Assembly (NCBI GenBank): GCA_014879565.1
Contig: JACSRW010000014.1
Coordinates: 1 to 40,228 of the forward strand
DNA: 40,228 bases
Direction: 5' to 3'
Source of the DNA: Chitinophagaceae bacterium
GTDB taxonomy: Bacteria > Bacteroidota > Bacteroidia > Chitinophagales > Chitinophagaceae
The notes below the pieces were generated by a model that saw nothing but the letters and a program-made list of their open reading frames with translations, had not been told where the DNA came from and ran no database searches. The translations under genes were made by a program, and so were the position numbers. Positions 32,035 to 40,165 of this stretch are shown in pieces (the stretch's first letter is position 1; each line of letters opens with the position of its first letter).

Positions 32035-33504
32035 ATGAAACCCTTTATACTCCTGTCGTCTTTTTTCCTTTTTTGTCAGACCACAGAGGCCCAGCAATTC
32101 CTGATCCGCTATGATCTGGCGGAGGAAGAAGTCCGGTATTTCAAAATCCGTAAAAGGGGAGATACGGTTTCTGTTCCGGTGATCTCCCTGGTTTCCGGGC
32201 AAACTGTCAGCCTGCAGTTGCTGAATGCCTCAGGTGGTTACCGCCAGCGGATTACCTATATCAGCAAACCGGAGCCGGCAGAATCCGTGCTGATTCCGGG
32301 TATCGGGAATGCGGGTTCCGGTCCCTTGTCAGCCCTGTTGCCGGCTGCGGAAAACAAGCTGCTGGAAACGGCTGATATTTTCAGGACCACAGGGGCAGAC
32401 CGGCCGGATAATAAGCGTGCCGATGCGTACCTGCAAAACAGGGCCCGGCAGTTATTTACGGCAAAATACAATGAATTCAGCGCTGCCTCCCGTTTATATG
32501 CGCAGGCGGCTTTATTTGATCAGCAGTGCCATTTTCTCTGGAAAGAACTGGCCCGACTGCGTTACAACACCGGCGATAAAGGAGAACAGATCCGGCAATC
32601 GGCCACTGAAAAAACCGAGGGACTCTTTCCGGGTGCCTCCCGTGATTTGTCCCTGATCCTGCAGGTAAAAGAGGAACAAAATACATCCGCCCTTGGCCAG
32701 CAGCTGGCCGGCAGCCTGCAGGCGCTTGAAACTGTTTACGGGAGTTTTGCTGACCTGGAAATATTTTCTCCCGCGGCCGATTCACTTCTCAGGCTGGCCA
32801 GGAACAGAACTAAGTACACCCTGCCGAACGGCACAGGTGCCGGCAGTTTAAGCGGAGACCGGTTAAGGGAACAGATTGCCTCCCTTTTCAGCAAAATCAG
32901 TCATGATCAGTACCGGCAACTGTCCCAGCTGGATATTAACCGGCAAACGGTTACAGCCGCGATAGATTTTTTACCTGCGGTTGATTCCATTACCTCCCTC
33001 GCTTTGGAAGATAACCGGCCGGATAGTTTCCGCCGGCTGATCCCCATCCTTAAAAAAGAACCGGTTCGCTTCCGGAATACTTTTGGTTTCAGTTTTGTGA
33101 GCTATGCGGAAAACCGCTGGCACTATTTTGTTCGCCCCGATGGCGTGATTGACCGGGAAGAAGCCGATTTGTTTCAGCCGGTGGCGGTGAGTTTCCTGCA
33201 TTTTTATGCCCCCCGTGACAAAGGATTCCGGTGGGGCGGATCATTTGGCGCCGGTTTACCGGTGGGAGGGGATAATACCAAACTGAATATCCTGCTGGGC
33301 CTGAGCACATTTTTCGGAAAGAATGATCCGGTCAGTCTGACTCTTGGTATTTCCGGCACACAGGTGAAAAAACTGTCCGGTTACAAGCTGGGCGATACCG
33401 TGAATTTTACGGAACTGGGTGCCGGCCATTTTGCTTCTGTATACCGGGCGGGTTACTTCTTTTCACTGAGTTTTAATCCGGCCAGTCTTACTTCAAATGA
33501 CTGA
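32035..33504 (+). CDS. Exported protein of unknown function
   Basis: A 489-residue protein with a signal peptide ending in TEAQ (residue 20). The first 75 residues are beta-rich (FLIRYDLAEEEVRYFKIRKR). The middle (about 100-330) is helical. The last 130 residues are strands with alternating aromatic and small residues, ending FFSLSFNPASL, which could be barrel or adhesion-like strands. I do not recognise the family. It is divergent from the coiled-coil/WG unit across 143 bases and overlaps or abuts the next lipoprotein gene, so the four genes probably form one functional group. Confidence 0.7.
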   Translation: MKPFILLSSFFLFCQTTEAQQFLIRYDLAEEEVRYFKIRKRGDTVSVPVISLVSGQTVSLQLLNASGGYRQRITYISKPEPAESVLIPGIGNAGSGPLSALLPAAENKLLETADIFRTTGADRPDNKRADAYLQNRARQLFTAKYNEFSAASRLYAQAALFDQQCHFLWKELARLRYNTGDKGEQIRQSATEKTEGLFPGASRDLSLILQVKEEQNTSALGQQLAGSLQALETVYGSFADLEIFSPAADSLLRLARNRTKYTLPNGTGAGSLSGDRLREQIASLFSKISHDQYRQLSQLDINRQTVTAAIDFLPAVDSITSLALEDNRPDSFRRLIPILKKEPVRFRNTFGFSFVSYAENRWHYFVRPDGVIDREEADLFQPVAVSFLHFYAPRDKGFRWGGSFGAGLPVGGDNTKLNILLGLSTFFGKNDPVSLTLGISGTQVKKLSGYKLGDTVNFTELGAGHFASVYRAGYFFSLSFNPASLTSND

Positions 33505-33505
33505 T

Positions 33506-33997
33506 ATGAAATCTATATGTTTCCTGCTGCTCCTTGCCGGACTGCCTGGCCTGTTTTCCTGCAGGCATCCGAAAAACACGGGGGTGCTGTCTGAAAAAAA
33601 TGTTAGCTGGACCGTAAAAGGCTGTGCGGAATCGGGTACCAAACCAACCCGGATAACAGAACCCGGGAAAGCCGGACCCGGTGATTTTATGGACGAATGG
33701 GGAAAAATAGTGGTAGCGGGAGATTCGCTGGTTTACAGCCGGACCATGCAGCATTTATGTTGCCGCCAGGTCAGGCTGAGCGCTGAAAGAGAGCCGGGAT
33801 TGATCACCGTACGGGAATACTGGTACGGGAAAGCCTGTAAATGTCATTGCAATTCCTCCCTGCGGCTTGTACTGCGGCAGCTACCTGCAGGCGCTTACCG
33901 GGTGCTGGTAACAGCAACCGGCACCGATCCGGTGACCGACAAAACGGCTTATGGCACCGATACCCTGCTGACTCAGGAAGTACGTATCATGGAATAA
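33506..33997 (+). CDS. Small cysteine-rich lipoprotein, function unknown
   Basis: A 163-residue lipoprotein with lipobox GLFSC (Cys19 from this start). It has a cysteine cluster (HLCCRQV and, 27 residues on, ACKCHCNSS) that could bind metal or form disulfides. The rest is beta-rich. No family recognised. It starts one base after the stop of the preceding gene; an alternative ATG at 33497 overlaps that gene by eight bases. Translational coupling is likely. Confidence 0.68.
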   Translation: MKSICFLLLLAGLPGLFSCRHPKNTGVLSEKNVSWTVKGCAESGTKPTRITEPGKAGPGDFMDEWGKIVVAGDSLVYSRTMQHLCCRQVRLSAEREPGLITVREYWYGKACKCHCNSSLRLVLRQLPAGAYRVLVTATGTDPVTDKTAYGTDTLLTQEVRIME

Positions 33998-34054
33998 TTA
34001 TTCACAGGCCTCCTGCTTTTTTACCCTCTCGGGCATTCCCCGTAATTTGCGGCC

Positions 34055-36427
34055 ATGAAGGATTATTTAAGCGGCCTGAACGAAAGGCAGAAAGAAGCCG
34101 TGTTGCATAAGGATGGGCCGATTATGATTGTGGCCGGGGCCGGCAGCGGAAAAACCAAGGTACTGACCACCCGTATCATTCACCTGATGGCAACTCACCG
34201 GGTGGATGCATTTAATATTCTCGCGCTCACATTTACCAACAAGGCGGCGAAGGAAATGAAGGAAAGGGTCGAAAAGATTTTAGGCGACGGCGAAGCCCGT
34301 AATCTGTATATCGGCACTTTCCACTCCGTATTTGCCCGTATCCTGCGGTTTGAGGCGGAAAAAATAGGCTATCCCCGCAACTTCACCATTTACGACACCG
34401 ATGACGCCAAAAGTGTGGTGAAGGCCGTGGTGAATGAGATGAACCTGGATGACAAACATTATAAGCCCAACCTGGTTTATAACCGTATTTCATCGGCGAA
34501 AAACGCCCTGGTGGGACCGGCCGAGTACCGGAATGATTATGCCATCCAGCAGGAAGATATGCGGGCCAACCGCCCGGCTATCGGGCAGATCTATGATGCC
34601 TATGTAAAGCGCTGCTTCCGTAACGGGGCGATGGATTTTGACGACCTGCTGCTTAAGTTTTATGAGCTCCTGAAAAATGTGCCGGAAAGCCTGGCCCGTT
34701 ACCAGCATAAGTTTAAGTATATCCTCATTGATGAGTACCAGGATACCAACCCGGCCCAGTATGAGATCATCAAACTCCTGGGTGCCATGCATGAAAACGT
34801 ATGTGTGGTGGGAGATGATGCCCAGAGTATTTATTCCTTCCGCGGGGCCACCATCCAGAATATCCTGCAGTTTCAGAAAGATTATGAGGAAGTGAAGATT
34901 GTAAAACTGGAACAGAATTACCGCAGTACCAAAAGTATCCTGCATGTGGCCAATGAGGTAATCAAAAAGAATAAAGGGCAGATAGAGAAAGTGCTGTTTA
35001 CCGATAACAGCCAGGGAGAAAAAATCCGCCTCGTGCGTACGATGACGGATAATGATGAGGGCAAGTTTGTGGCTGATACCATCCAGGAACAGCGGCTGCG
35101 CAATCATTACAGCAATAAGGATTTCGCGATTCTTTACCGCACCAATGCCCAGAGCCGTGCCTTTGAAGAATCGCTCCGCCGGATGGGAATACCCTATACC
35201 ATCTACGGGGGTATCAGTTTTTACCAGCGGAAAGAAATCAAAGACCTGGTGGCCTACCTGCGGCTGATCGTCAATCCCAATGATGAAGAAGCCCTGAAAA
35301 GGATAATCAATTATCCGGCGCGGGGTATTGGCAAAACCACCATTGATAAACTGATACTGGCTGCCAACCAGCAGAACGTATCCATGTGGCAGATCCTGGA
35401 AAAAGCTGCCGCCAACGGGTTCAGGGCCGGTACCCTTTCCGCCCTGGAGGATTTTGTGCTGATGATGAAAAGTTTTGCCAGTATGCTGCAGAAGCATAAT
35501 GCCTATGAAGTCGCTTTTCATGTGGGTAAGCAGACCAATCTGGTGAAGGAACTGTTCAACGATAAAAGTGCAGAAGGGGTGCAGCGGTATGAAAATATCC
35601 AGGAATTACTCAACTCCATCAAGGAGTGGACGGAGAGTCCGGATACCGATGAGGGAGAACTGGTGGATAAGAGCCTGGCTTCCTATCTGCAGCAGATTAC
35701 CCTGCTGACTGATGCGGATGAAAAAGATCCTGATGCAGATACGGTGAAACTGATGACCATTCATGCGGCCAAGGGACTGGAGTTTTCCTGTGTATTCGCG
35801 GCCGGACTGGAAGAAATGCTCTTCCCCAATGCCATGGCCATCAATACAAGGGAAGAACTGGAAGAGGAAAGAAGGCTGTTTTATGTGGTGATCACCCGGG
35901 CCAAGCAACGGCTCTGGATTACCTATGCCAATACCCGCTACCGTTTTGGGCAGCTGGTGCAGAACGATCCCAGCCGCTTTATTGAAGAAATACCCGAAGA
36001 TCATCTTGACCGCAGTTTTGCCGGCGGCGGCACCCGCAGCCAGGGGCTGAACAACTGGAGCGGCGGAAATGCTTTCAATCGCATGAAGGGCTGGGGCAAT
36101 GAGGATAAATACAATGATGTAAGGGAAGCGGAAAAGAAATACGGAGCGCCCCCTTCACAAAAGGGCACAAACACCCCTTCTTACCTGGCTCCCAAAACCA
36201 CTGCTCCGAAAGTGGTGGAACATACCCCTTCGGCAGATTTTGTGGCCAGTGATACATCCAATCTGCAGGTGGGGCAAAAAGTGGAACACCAGAAATTCGG
36301 TTTCGGGGAAGTGATGAAGATGGAAGGCGCCGCACATAACCCGATTGCCACAGTGAAATTTGAACATAACGGGGAGAAGAAGATAATGCTGAATTATGCG
36401 AAGCTGAGGATTGTGAATGACGAATAA
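34055..36427 (+). CDS. pcrA: UvrD/PcrA-type ATP-dependent DNA helicase
   Basis: A 790-residue superfamily-1A 3'-5' helicase for repair and replication restart. Visible motifs are the Q motif (LSGLNERQKEAV), Walker A GAGSGKT (28-34), Ia LTFTNKAAKEM, Walker B LIDEYQDTN, motif III GDDAQSIYSFRGA, motif IV QNYRS, motif V TIHAAKGLEF and motif VI VVITRAKQRLW. The C-terminal tail with GQKVEHQKFGFGEV is the Tudor-like RNA-polymerase-binding module of PcrA/UvrD. Length is slightly above PcrA (about 730), normal for Bacteroidota. The final Glu codon and the TAA stop are the first unit of a heptamer array. Confidence 0.95.
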   Translation: MKDYLSGLNERQKEAVLHKDGPIMIVAGAGSGKTKVLTTRIIHLMATHRVDAFNILALTFTNKAAKEMKERVEKILGDGEARNLYIGTFHSVFARILRFEAEKIGYPRNFTIYDTDDAKSVVKAVVNEMNLDDKHYKPNLVYNRISSAKNALVGPAEYRNDYAIQQEDMRANRPAIGQIYDAYVKRCFRNGAMDFDDLLLKFYELLKNVPESLARYQHKFKYILIDEYQDTNPAQYEIIKLLGAMHENVCVVGDDAQSIYSFRGATIQNILQFQKDYEEVKIVKLEQNYRSTKSILHVANEVIKKNKGQIEKVLFTDNSQGEKIRLVRTMTDNDEGKFVADTIQEQRLRNHYSNKDFAILYRTNAQSRAFEESLRRMGIPYTIYGGISFYQRKEIKDLVAYLRLIVNPNDEEALKRIINYPARGIGKTTIDKLILAANQQNVSMWQILEKAAANGFRAGTLSALEDFVLMMKSFASMLQKHNAYEVAFHVGKQTNLVKELFNDKSAEGVQRYENIQELLNSIKEWTESPDTDEGELVDKSLASYLQQITLLTDADEKDPDADTVKLMTIHAAKGLEFSCVFAAGLEEMLFPNAMAINTREELEEERRLFYVVITRAKQRLWITYANTRYRFGQLVQNDPSRFIEEIPEDHLDRSFAGGGTRSQGLNNWSGGNAFNRMKGWGNEDKYNDVREAEKKYGAPPSQKGTNTPSYLAPKTTAPKVVEHTPSADFVASDTSNLQVGQKVEHQKFGFGEVMKMEGAAHNPIATVKFEHNGEKKIMLNYAKLRIVNDE

Positions 36428-36456
36428 TGAGTAATCAATAATGAATAATGAGTGAT
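36422..36456. repeat. Heptamer array E-left (GAGTAAT/GAATAAT type)
   Basis: Five 7-mers: GAATAAT, GAGTAAT, CAATAAT, GAATAAT, GAGTGAT. The first contains the pcrA stop codon (36425-36427). It is the inverted partner of 36561-36595 and the same unit family as array 17400-17448. Confidence 0.93.
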
Positions 36457-36560
36457 GGCTGAGCAGTCATTAAAGGTTTGAAACAGTTTCTATAAGCAAG
36501 CAGTTAATAAAACATTTCAGCAATCAGCGTATTCAAATCTGTAAAAACGCTTCGGTGTTT

Positions 36561-36595
36561 ACTCATTACTGATTTCTCATCACTCATTACTGATC
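36561..36595. repeat. Heptamer array E-right (ACTCATT/ACTGATT type)
   Basis: Five 7-mers: ACTCATT, ACTGATT, TCTCATC, ACTCATT, ACTGATC. It is inverted relative to 36422-36456. The 104-base spacer (36457-36560) holds no gene and no obvious RNA. Confidence 0.92.
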
Positions 36596-36663
36596 ACTCC
36601 TTCCCCTTCTTATTTTAACAGCAAACAAACTTTTCCACCCCTATTTTCGTTTCCCTTTTCCAC

Positions 36664-37437
36664 ATGCCCACCGCCCGACAAAAAAGAAGAATCCGCCGTT
36701 TTATCCTGGGTCTTGTATTGCTGGCCCTGCTGGCGGCTGCCGGATACCGGGCCTGGGAATGGGCGCAGTTACGCCGGGCAAAAGCCGTGCATTATCCCGC
36801 TTTTGGCATTACGATCCCGGGGGGATATTCCATACATGGCATTGATGTATCCCGGTACCAGCACCGGATTGCCTGGGAAGAGGTGAAAAAAATGGAAGTG
36901 GAGACCATCCGGATGGGCTTTGCTTTTATTAAGGCCACGGAGGGAACCTCATTTACCGATCCGCAGTTCCGGCGCAACTGGTCAAAGGCAAAAGAGGCAG
37001 GCTTGGTCCGCGGGGCCTATCATTTTTTTATTCCTTCCCGGAGCGGGGCGGCCCAGGCGGAGCATTTCCTGAAAACAGTTCGTTGTGAAAGCGGGGATTT
37101 TCCCCCGGTACTGGATATTGAACAACTGAATGGAACAGCAGTTTCCCGGCTGCAGCAGGAAGCGCTGACCTGGCTGAAAATGGTGGAAGCCGAAACAGGG
37201 GTCCGGCCCTTCATTTATACCAATGTGGATTTTTATAACCGGTATCTGGGGGAGAAATTTGACCGCTATCCCCTCTGGGTGGCCCATTATTACCAGCCAC
37301 AGCAACCCCGTATAGAAAGAGGCTGGCACTTCTGGCAGCACAGCGATAAGGGCCGGGTAAACGGGATTGTTTCGCCGGTAGATTTCAATGTGTTTAACGG
37401 AGACTCGGCCGCTTTCCGGGAAATACTGATTCCCTGA
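36664..37437 (+). CDS. GH25-family lysozyme (muramidase), membrane-anchored
   Basis: A 257-residue protein with a basic N-terminus and one membrane helix (about 12-32), then a glycoside-hydrolase family-25 domain. GIDVSRYQ (first catalytic-site Asp), FIKATEGTSFTDPQF, GAYHFF and PVLDIEQ (Asp-x-Glu catalytic pair) are all present; HFWQHSDKG and VDFNVFNGD complete the barrel. It cleaves the MurNAc-GlcNAc bond of peptidoglycan, probably in cell-wall remodelling. A near-match promoter (TATTTTCG at 36642-36649) lies 15 bases before the ATG. Confidence 0.93.
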   Translation: MPTARQKRRIRRFILGLVLLALLAAAGYRAWEWAQLRRAKAVHYPAFGITIPGGYSIHGIDVSRYQHRIAWEEVKKMEVETIRMGFAFIKATEGTSFTDPQFRRNWSKAKEAGLVRGAYHFFIPSRSGAAQAEHFLKTVRCESGDFPPVLDIEQLNGTAVSRLQQEALTWLKMVEAETGVRPFIYTNVDFYNRYLGEKFDRYPLWVAHYYQPQQPRIERGWHFWQHSDKGRVNGIVSPVDFNVFNGDSAAFREILIP

Positions 37438-37577
37438 TTTTTTTGTTTATGACAAAGGGAAACGGGCACGAATGATCCGTAGCCGGTATTCAGCCAGACA
37501 TTTTGTACAATGAGCCCATTTTGGATACTGGATCTTGTTTCCTGCCACCGCCTCCGTATCTTTCCGGAAATCAGTTT

Positions 37578-37805
37578 ATGGAACAGGGCTGGGACCAGGA
37601 TGTAAAAGCTTTTTTTATCCGCATCATCAATGCGATCGCCCTGGTATTAAGCTGGGCTTTTTTCGCCCTCACAGCCGGGCTCTATTTTGAACTGGCCGAT
37701 TTTTCCCGGCAACCTCTCTGGCTTTCCCTTCTTTTTTACATGGTATTGGCTTTCACTTTCGGACTGCTGGTTCGTTATTTGCGGCGGGTATGGAAGAAGA
37801 AATAA
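37578..37805 (+). CDS. Small membrane protein, function unknown
   Basis: A 75-residue protein with two membrane helices (about 12-35 and 43-66) and a basic C-terminal tail (RRVWKKK). The frame is open from 37503, but a promoter-like TATCTTTC at 37557-37564 and the MEQGWDQD start favour 37578. No family recognised. Confidence 0.6.
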   Translation: MEQGWDQDVKAFFIRIINAIALVLSWAFFALTAGLYFELADFSRQPLWLSLLFYMVLAFTFGLLVRYLRRVWKKK

Positions 37806-37870
37806 ATACCGTCTCCACGGGATAGGCCGGCAGGGTTTCAGGGCCTATTTTGACGGATAATTTCACCTCC

Positions 37871-38275
37871 ATGGAACTGAAACAAATCAGTAAACGACTG
37901 GTCATATATGGTACCCTGGTCATCTGGACCATTAAGTTTTTTCTGCGCCCCTTTTTCAGTTTTGAAGCGCCCCTGCAGTTTTTCCTGGGTATTGCGCCCA
38001 ATTTCCTGGGCTCTTTCCTGATTCCCTTTGGAGCCTGCTGGTTTTTCAGCGGCCGGAATCACCGGCTCGCCAGACTATTCCGTACCGAAGATGCCGGAGA
38101 TCTCCGGCAGGTATGCCTGCTGGGCTTTGGCCTGCTGGTGCTGAATGAATACCTGCAACTGTTTCCGGTTTTCGGCCGGACCTTCGATTATTTTGATATT
38201 CTTTTTTCTTCGGTCGGATTGTTTTTTGCATGGATAACATTCGGCCGCCTGCAGCAGAAATGGCAGCTGGCCTGA
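37871..38275 (+). CDS. VanZ-like small membrane protein
   Basis: A 134-residue protein with four predicted membrane segments. LNEYLQLFPVFGRTFDYFDILFSS (about residues 95-118) resembles the VanZ-family signature (E-x2-Q, a conserved Arg, then D-x-L before the last helix). VanZ-like proteins are of uncertain function. The frame starts with TTG at 37850; I chose the ATG at 37871. It begins 65 bases after the preceding small membrane gene and may share its transcript. Confidence 0.6.
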   Translation: MELKQISKRLVIYGTLVIWTIKFFLRPFFSFEAPLQFFLGIAPNFLGSFLIPFGACWFFSGRNHRLARLFRTEDAGDLRQVCLLGFGLLVLNEYLQLFPVFGRTFDYFDILFSSVGLFFAWITFGRLQQKWQLA

Positions 38276-38304
38276 AAAAAGGAGCAGGCATGGTTACAGA
38301 AAAA

Positions 38305-38697
38305 TCAGTGATTGCAGTCGTCCGCATGGGCATGGTTATGCACCCTGCATGACCGGTAATTGTTTATATGCGCCACCACAATAAGTAAAACTGCCGGTAT
38401 CAGCAGCCAGTTGTGGTATTCAATGAAGAATTGCTTCAATACCAGGAACAGGAAACCGGTATAAAAAAGCGCCATCGGCAGCAGGCTATGGTGATGCCTC
38501 TTAAATCCGTGGTAGAGAGAATAAGTACCGATAACCAGCGCCAGCAGGATCATCCCCACTTCAAAGCCGGTATGGTGAATAATATTGATGCCAAAAAGGG
38601 GCAGGGTACTGAAAAACAGGGGTAACATGGCACAATGAATGGCGCAGGCCAGCGAAGCCCCGATTCCCCATGCGTCCCAGTTTATCCTTCTTTTCAT
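38305..38697 (-). CDS. MerC-domain membrane protein
   Basis: A 130-residue inner-membrane protein with four helices. It has the MerC-type helix-1 motif SLACAIHCAMLP (Cys18 and Cys22) and a histidine-rich C-terminus (VHNHAHADDCNH). Mercury transport is the founding function, but Bacteroidota members next to Fur and SCO genes more likely handle zinc or copper (inference). The start MKRRINWDAWG at 38697 fits family alignments; the upstream open frame to 38736 does not. It is divergent from the SCO gene. Confidence 0.85.
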   Translation of the reverse strand: MKRRINWDAWGIGASLACAIHCAMLPLFFSTLPLFGINIIHHTGFEVGMILLALVIGTYSLYHGFKRHHHSLLPMALFYTGFLFLVLKQFFIEYHNWLLIPAVLLIVVAHINNYRSCRVHNHAHADDCNH

Positions 38698-38774
38698 TTG
38701 AGCCGGTAAAGATAGCAAAAAGCAACATAGTTGCAAAATCTTGCCCGACCCGGCAATCTGAACCAGTCAGCCCG

Positions 38775-38782
38775 TACCTTTG
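38775..38782 (+). promoter_or_regulatory. -7 promoter element of the SCO/fur operon
   Basis: TACCTTTG, exact TAnnTTTG match, 17 bases before the ATG at 38800. It rules out the upstream in-frame start at 38731. Confidence 0.65.
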
Positions 38783-38799
38783 TTTTTCAATTACACACT

Positions 38800-39411
38800 A
38801 TGTCAAAGAAGGGCTGGCTATATCTCGCATTTTTTGTTACCCTGGCACTTGGTTTTTATTTTGCCCTGGCCCGGCTGATTCCCGGGTATACCAATCCCAA
38901 AGTGGCGCCCGTTAGTTTTATTCGCCCCTTTCAGTTTACCACCCAGGAAGGCAAACCCTTTACAGAAAAAGATGTCGCCGGAAAGGTTTTTGTAGCCGAA
39001 TATTTCTTCACCACCTGCAAAACCATCTGCCCGGTGATGAATAAATACATGAAAGGGGTTGCGGAGGAGATGAAAAATGAACCGGATTTCCTGATTCTTT
39101 CCCATACCTGCGACCCGGATAACGACTCAGTGCCGCAAATGAAAAAATACGCGGATTCTCTGGGGGCCGATCCCGCCCGCTGGATTTTCCTGACCGGCCG
39201 GAAAGACAGTCTCTACAATATGGCCCGGATCAGTTATACCATTGATGACCCCAATAATAACCTGCAGAAAATAGAAGACCAGTTCCTGCATACCCAGTTC
39301 TGGGCCCTGGTGGACCGTAACGGGGATGTGCGTAAAATTTATGATGGCATCAAAAAAAGCGAAGTGAAGCGTATGATCCAGGATGCCCGTAAATTGTTGC
39401 AGGAAAAATAA
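38800..39411 (+). CDS. SCO1/SenC-family copper/redox protein
   Basis: A 203-residue thioredoxin-fold protein anchored by one N-terminal helix (about 6-28), acting on the periplasmic side. The copper ligands are present: CKTIC (Cys73, Cys77) and His164 in FLHTQFW, together with HTCDPDNDS. SCO proteins deliver copper to the CuA site of cytochrome oxidase or act as thiol reductants. It is followed after 21 bases by a Fur-family regulator, and MerC is divergent. Confidence 0.92.
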   Translation: MSKKGWLYLAFFVTLALGFYFALARLIPGYTNPKVAPVSFIRPFQFTTQEGKPFTEKDVAGKVFVAEYFFTTCKTICPVMNKYMKGVAEEMKNEPDFLILSHTCDPDNDSVPQMKKYADSLGADPARWIFLTGRKDSLYNMARISYTIDDPNNNLQKIEDQFLHTQFWALVDRNGDVRKIYDGIKKSEVKRMIQDARKLLQEK

Positions 39412-39432
39412 CCGGACCCCAAATACCATCAC

Positions 39433-39876
39433 ATGCCAGCTAAAGACACGTTACCGGATTTTGAAGAAAAAATTGCTTCTCTCCTGAAGAAAAGTCACCT
39501 GAGCGTGACCGAAAGCCGCCGCAAAATTCTCCATCTCTTCCTGGAACATGCCGGCGCACTTTCCCACGGGGATATTGAGCGAAAGGCGGGTGAGAAATTT
39601 GACCGGGTTACGGTCTACCGCACCCTGCAGGCCTTCGTGGAAAAAGGGATCATTCACACCATCCCCACGGCGGATAATTCGATACGTTATGCGCTATGCA
39701 AGGATGACTGCTCGGCCGGTCATCATCATGACCATCATGTGCATTTTCTCTGCCATCGCTGTAACAATACCTATTGCCTGGATGATGTGGTTACACCCGA
39801 TATCAAACTGCCCAGGGGGTATGTGGCCGAACAGGTGGAAGTGCTGGTGGAGGGGGTTTGTAAGAACTGCCGGTGA
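39433..39876 (+). CDS. Fur-family metal-responsive repressor (Zur-like)
   Basis: A 147-residue regulator with a winged-helix DNA-binding half (residues 10-85; HGDIERKAGEKFDRVTVYRTL) and a dimerisation/metal half. The structural zinc site has Cys107, Cys110 (CHRC) and Cys143, Cys146 (CKNC). A histidine-rich loop HHHDHHVHF (97-105) precedes it. The sensing metal (Zn or Fe) is not certain; the short length and CxxC pairs are compatible with Zur. Its position after SCO and beside MerC suggests control of metal handling. A heptamer array begins three bases after its TGA. Confidence 0.9.
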   Translation: MPAKDTLPDFEEKIASLLKKSHLSVTESRRKILHLFLEHAGALSHGDIERKAGEKFDRVTVYRTLQAFVEKGIIHTIPTADNSIRYALCKDDCSAGHHHDHHVHFLCHRCNNTYCLDDVVTPDIKLPRGYVAEQVEVLVEGVCKNCR

Positions 39877-39879
39877 GGT

Positions 39880-39928
39880 GGGGAGTGGAGAGTGGAGAGT
39901 GGAAAGTGGGGAGTGGGGAGTGGAAAGT
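39880..39928. repeat. Heptamer array F (GGGGAGT/GGAGAGT/GGAAAGT type)
   Basis: Seven exact tandem 7-mers: GGGGAGT, GGAGAGT twice, GGAAAGT, GGGGAGT twice, GGAAAGT. It starts three bases after the fur stop codon and shares its unit with array 11113-11168. Confidence 0.95.
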
Positions 39929-39934
39929 GGGTTT

Positions 39935-40004
39935 CGCCCTGCAGGGGCGTATTGTGGGTAGAAAAGAATTGTTATTGATCTTATCTGGCACCCTGTAGGG
40001 GTGC
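39935..40004. repeat. Two palindromic REP-like units
   Basis: CGCCCTGCAGGGGCG (39935-39949) and GCACCCTGTAGGGGTGC (39988-40004) are near-perfect palindromes, each followed by an ATTGTG-like tail, 53 bases apart. They resemble dispersed REP-like hairpins and could also terminate the fur transcript. Confidence 0.7.
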
Positions 40005-40036
40005 ATTGTGGTGCATGGAGAGAAATGGGATGGGGT

Positions 40037-40074
40037 AAAAAAACAAAGCCCCGGTGTAGAAACAGCGGGACTTT
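40037..40074 (-). terminator. Intrinsic terminator of the predicted small transcript
   Basis: On the minus strand AAAGTCCCG (40074-40066) pairs with CGGGGCTTT (40053-40045; one G-U pair) around a 12-base loop, followed by GTTTTTTT. Confidence 0.8.
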
Positions 40075-40160
40075 AGGTTAAGGCTCTGATTAGTAGCTAT
40101 TTTATGCTGCTAAGCGTTCAGACAGCAATATGGTCATGTGCAATGGAGCACCTATTTTTC
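40037..40160 (-). ncRNA. Predicted small transcript with 11-codon ORF
   Basis: An exact -7 promoter (40166-40173) and a strong intrinsic terminator (40037-40074) delimit a transcript of about 124 bases on the minus strand. Inside, GTGC/GCAC and TGCTG/CAGCA (40105-40109 with 40123-40127) can form hairpins. An ATG frame (40137 to 40102) encodes MTILLSERLAA and a stop. It could be a regulatory RNA, a small-peptide mRNA, or a leader. No gene follows on that strand, so an attenuator role is unlikely. I cannot assign a known RNA family. Confidence 0.5.
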
Positions 40161-40165
40161 TGATT

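Noticed and set aside
34490-35521. 343-codon minus-strand frame opposite pcrA
   Set aside because: Antisense to highly conserved helicase motifs.
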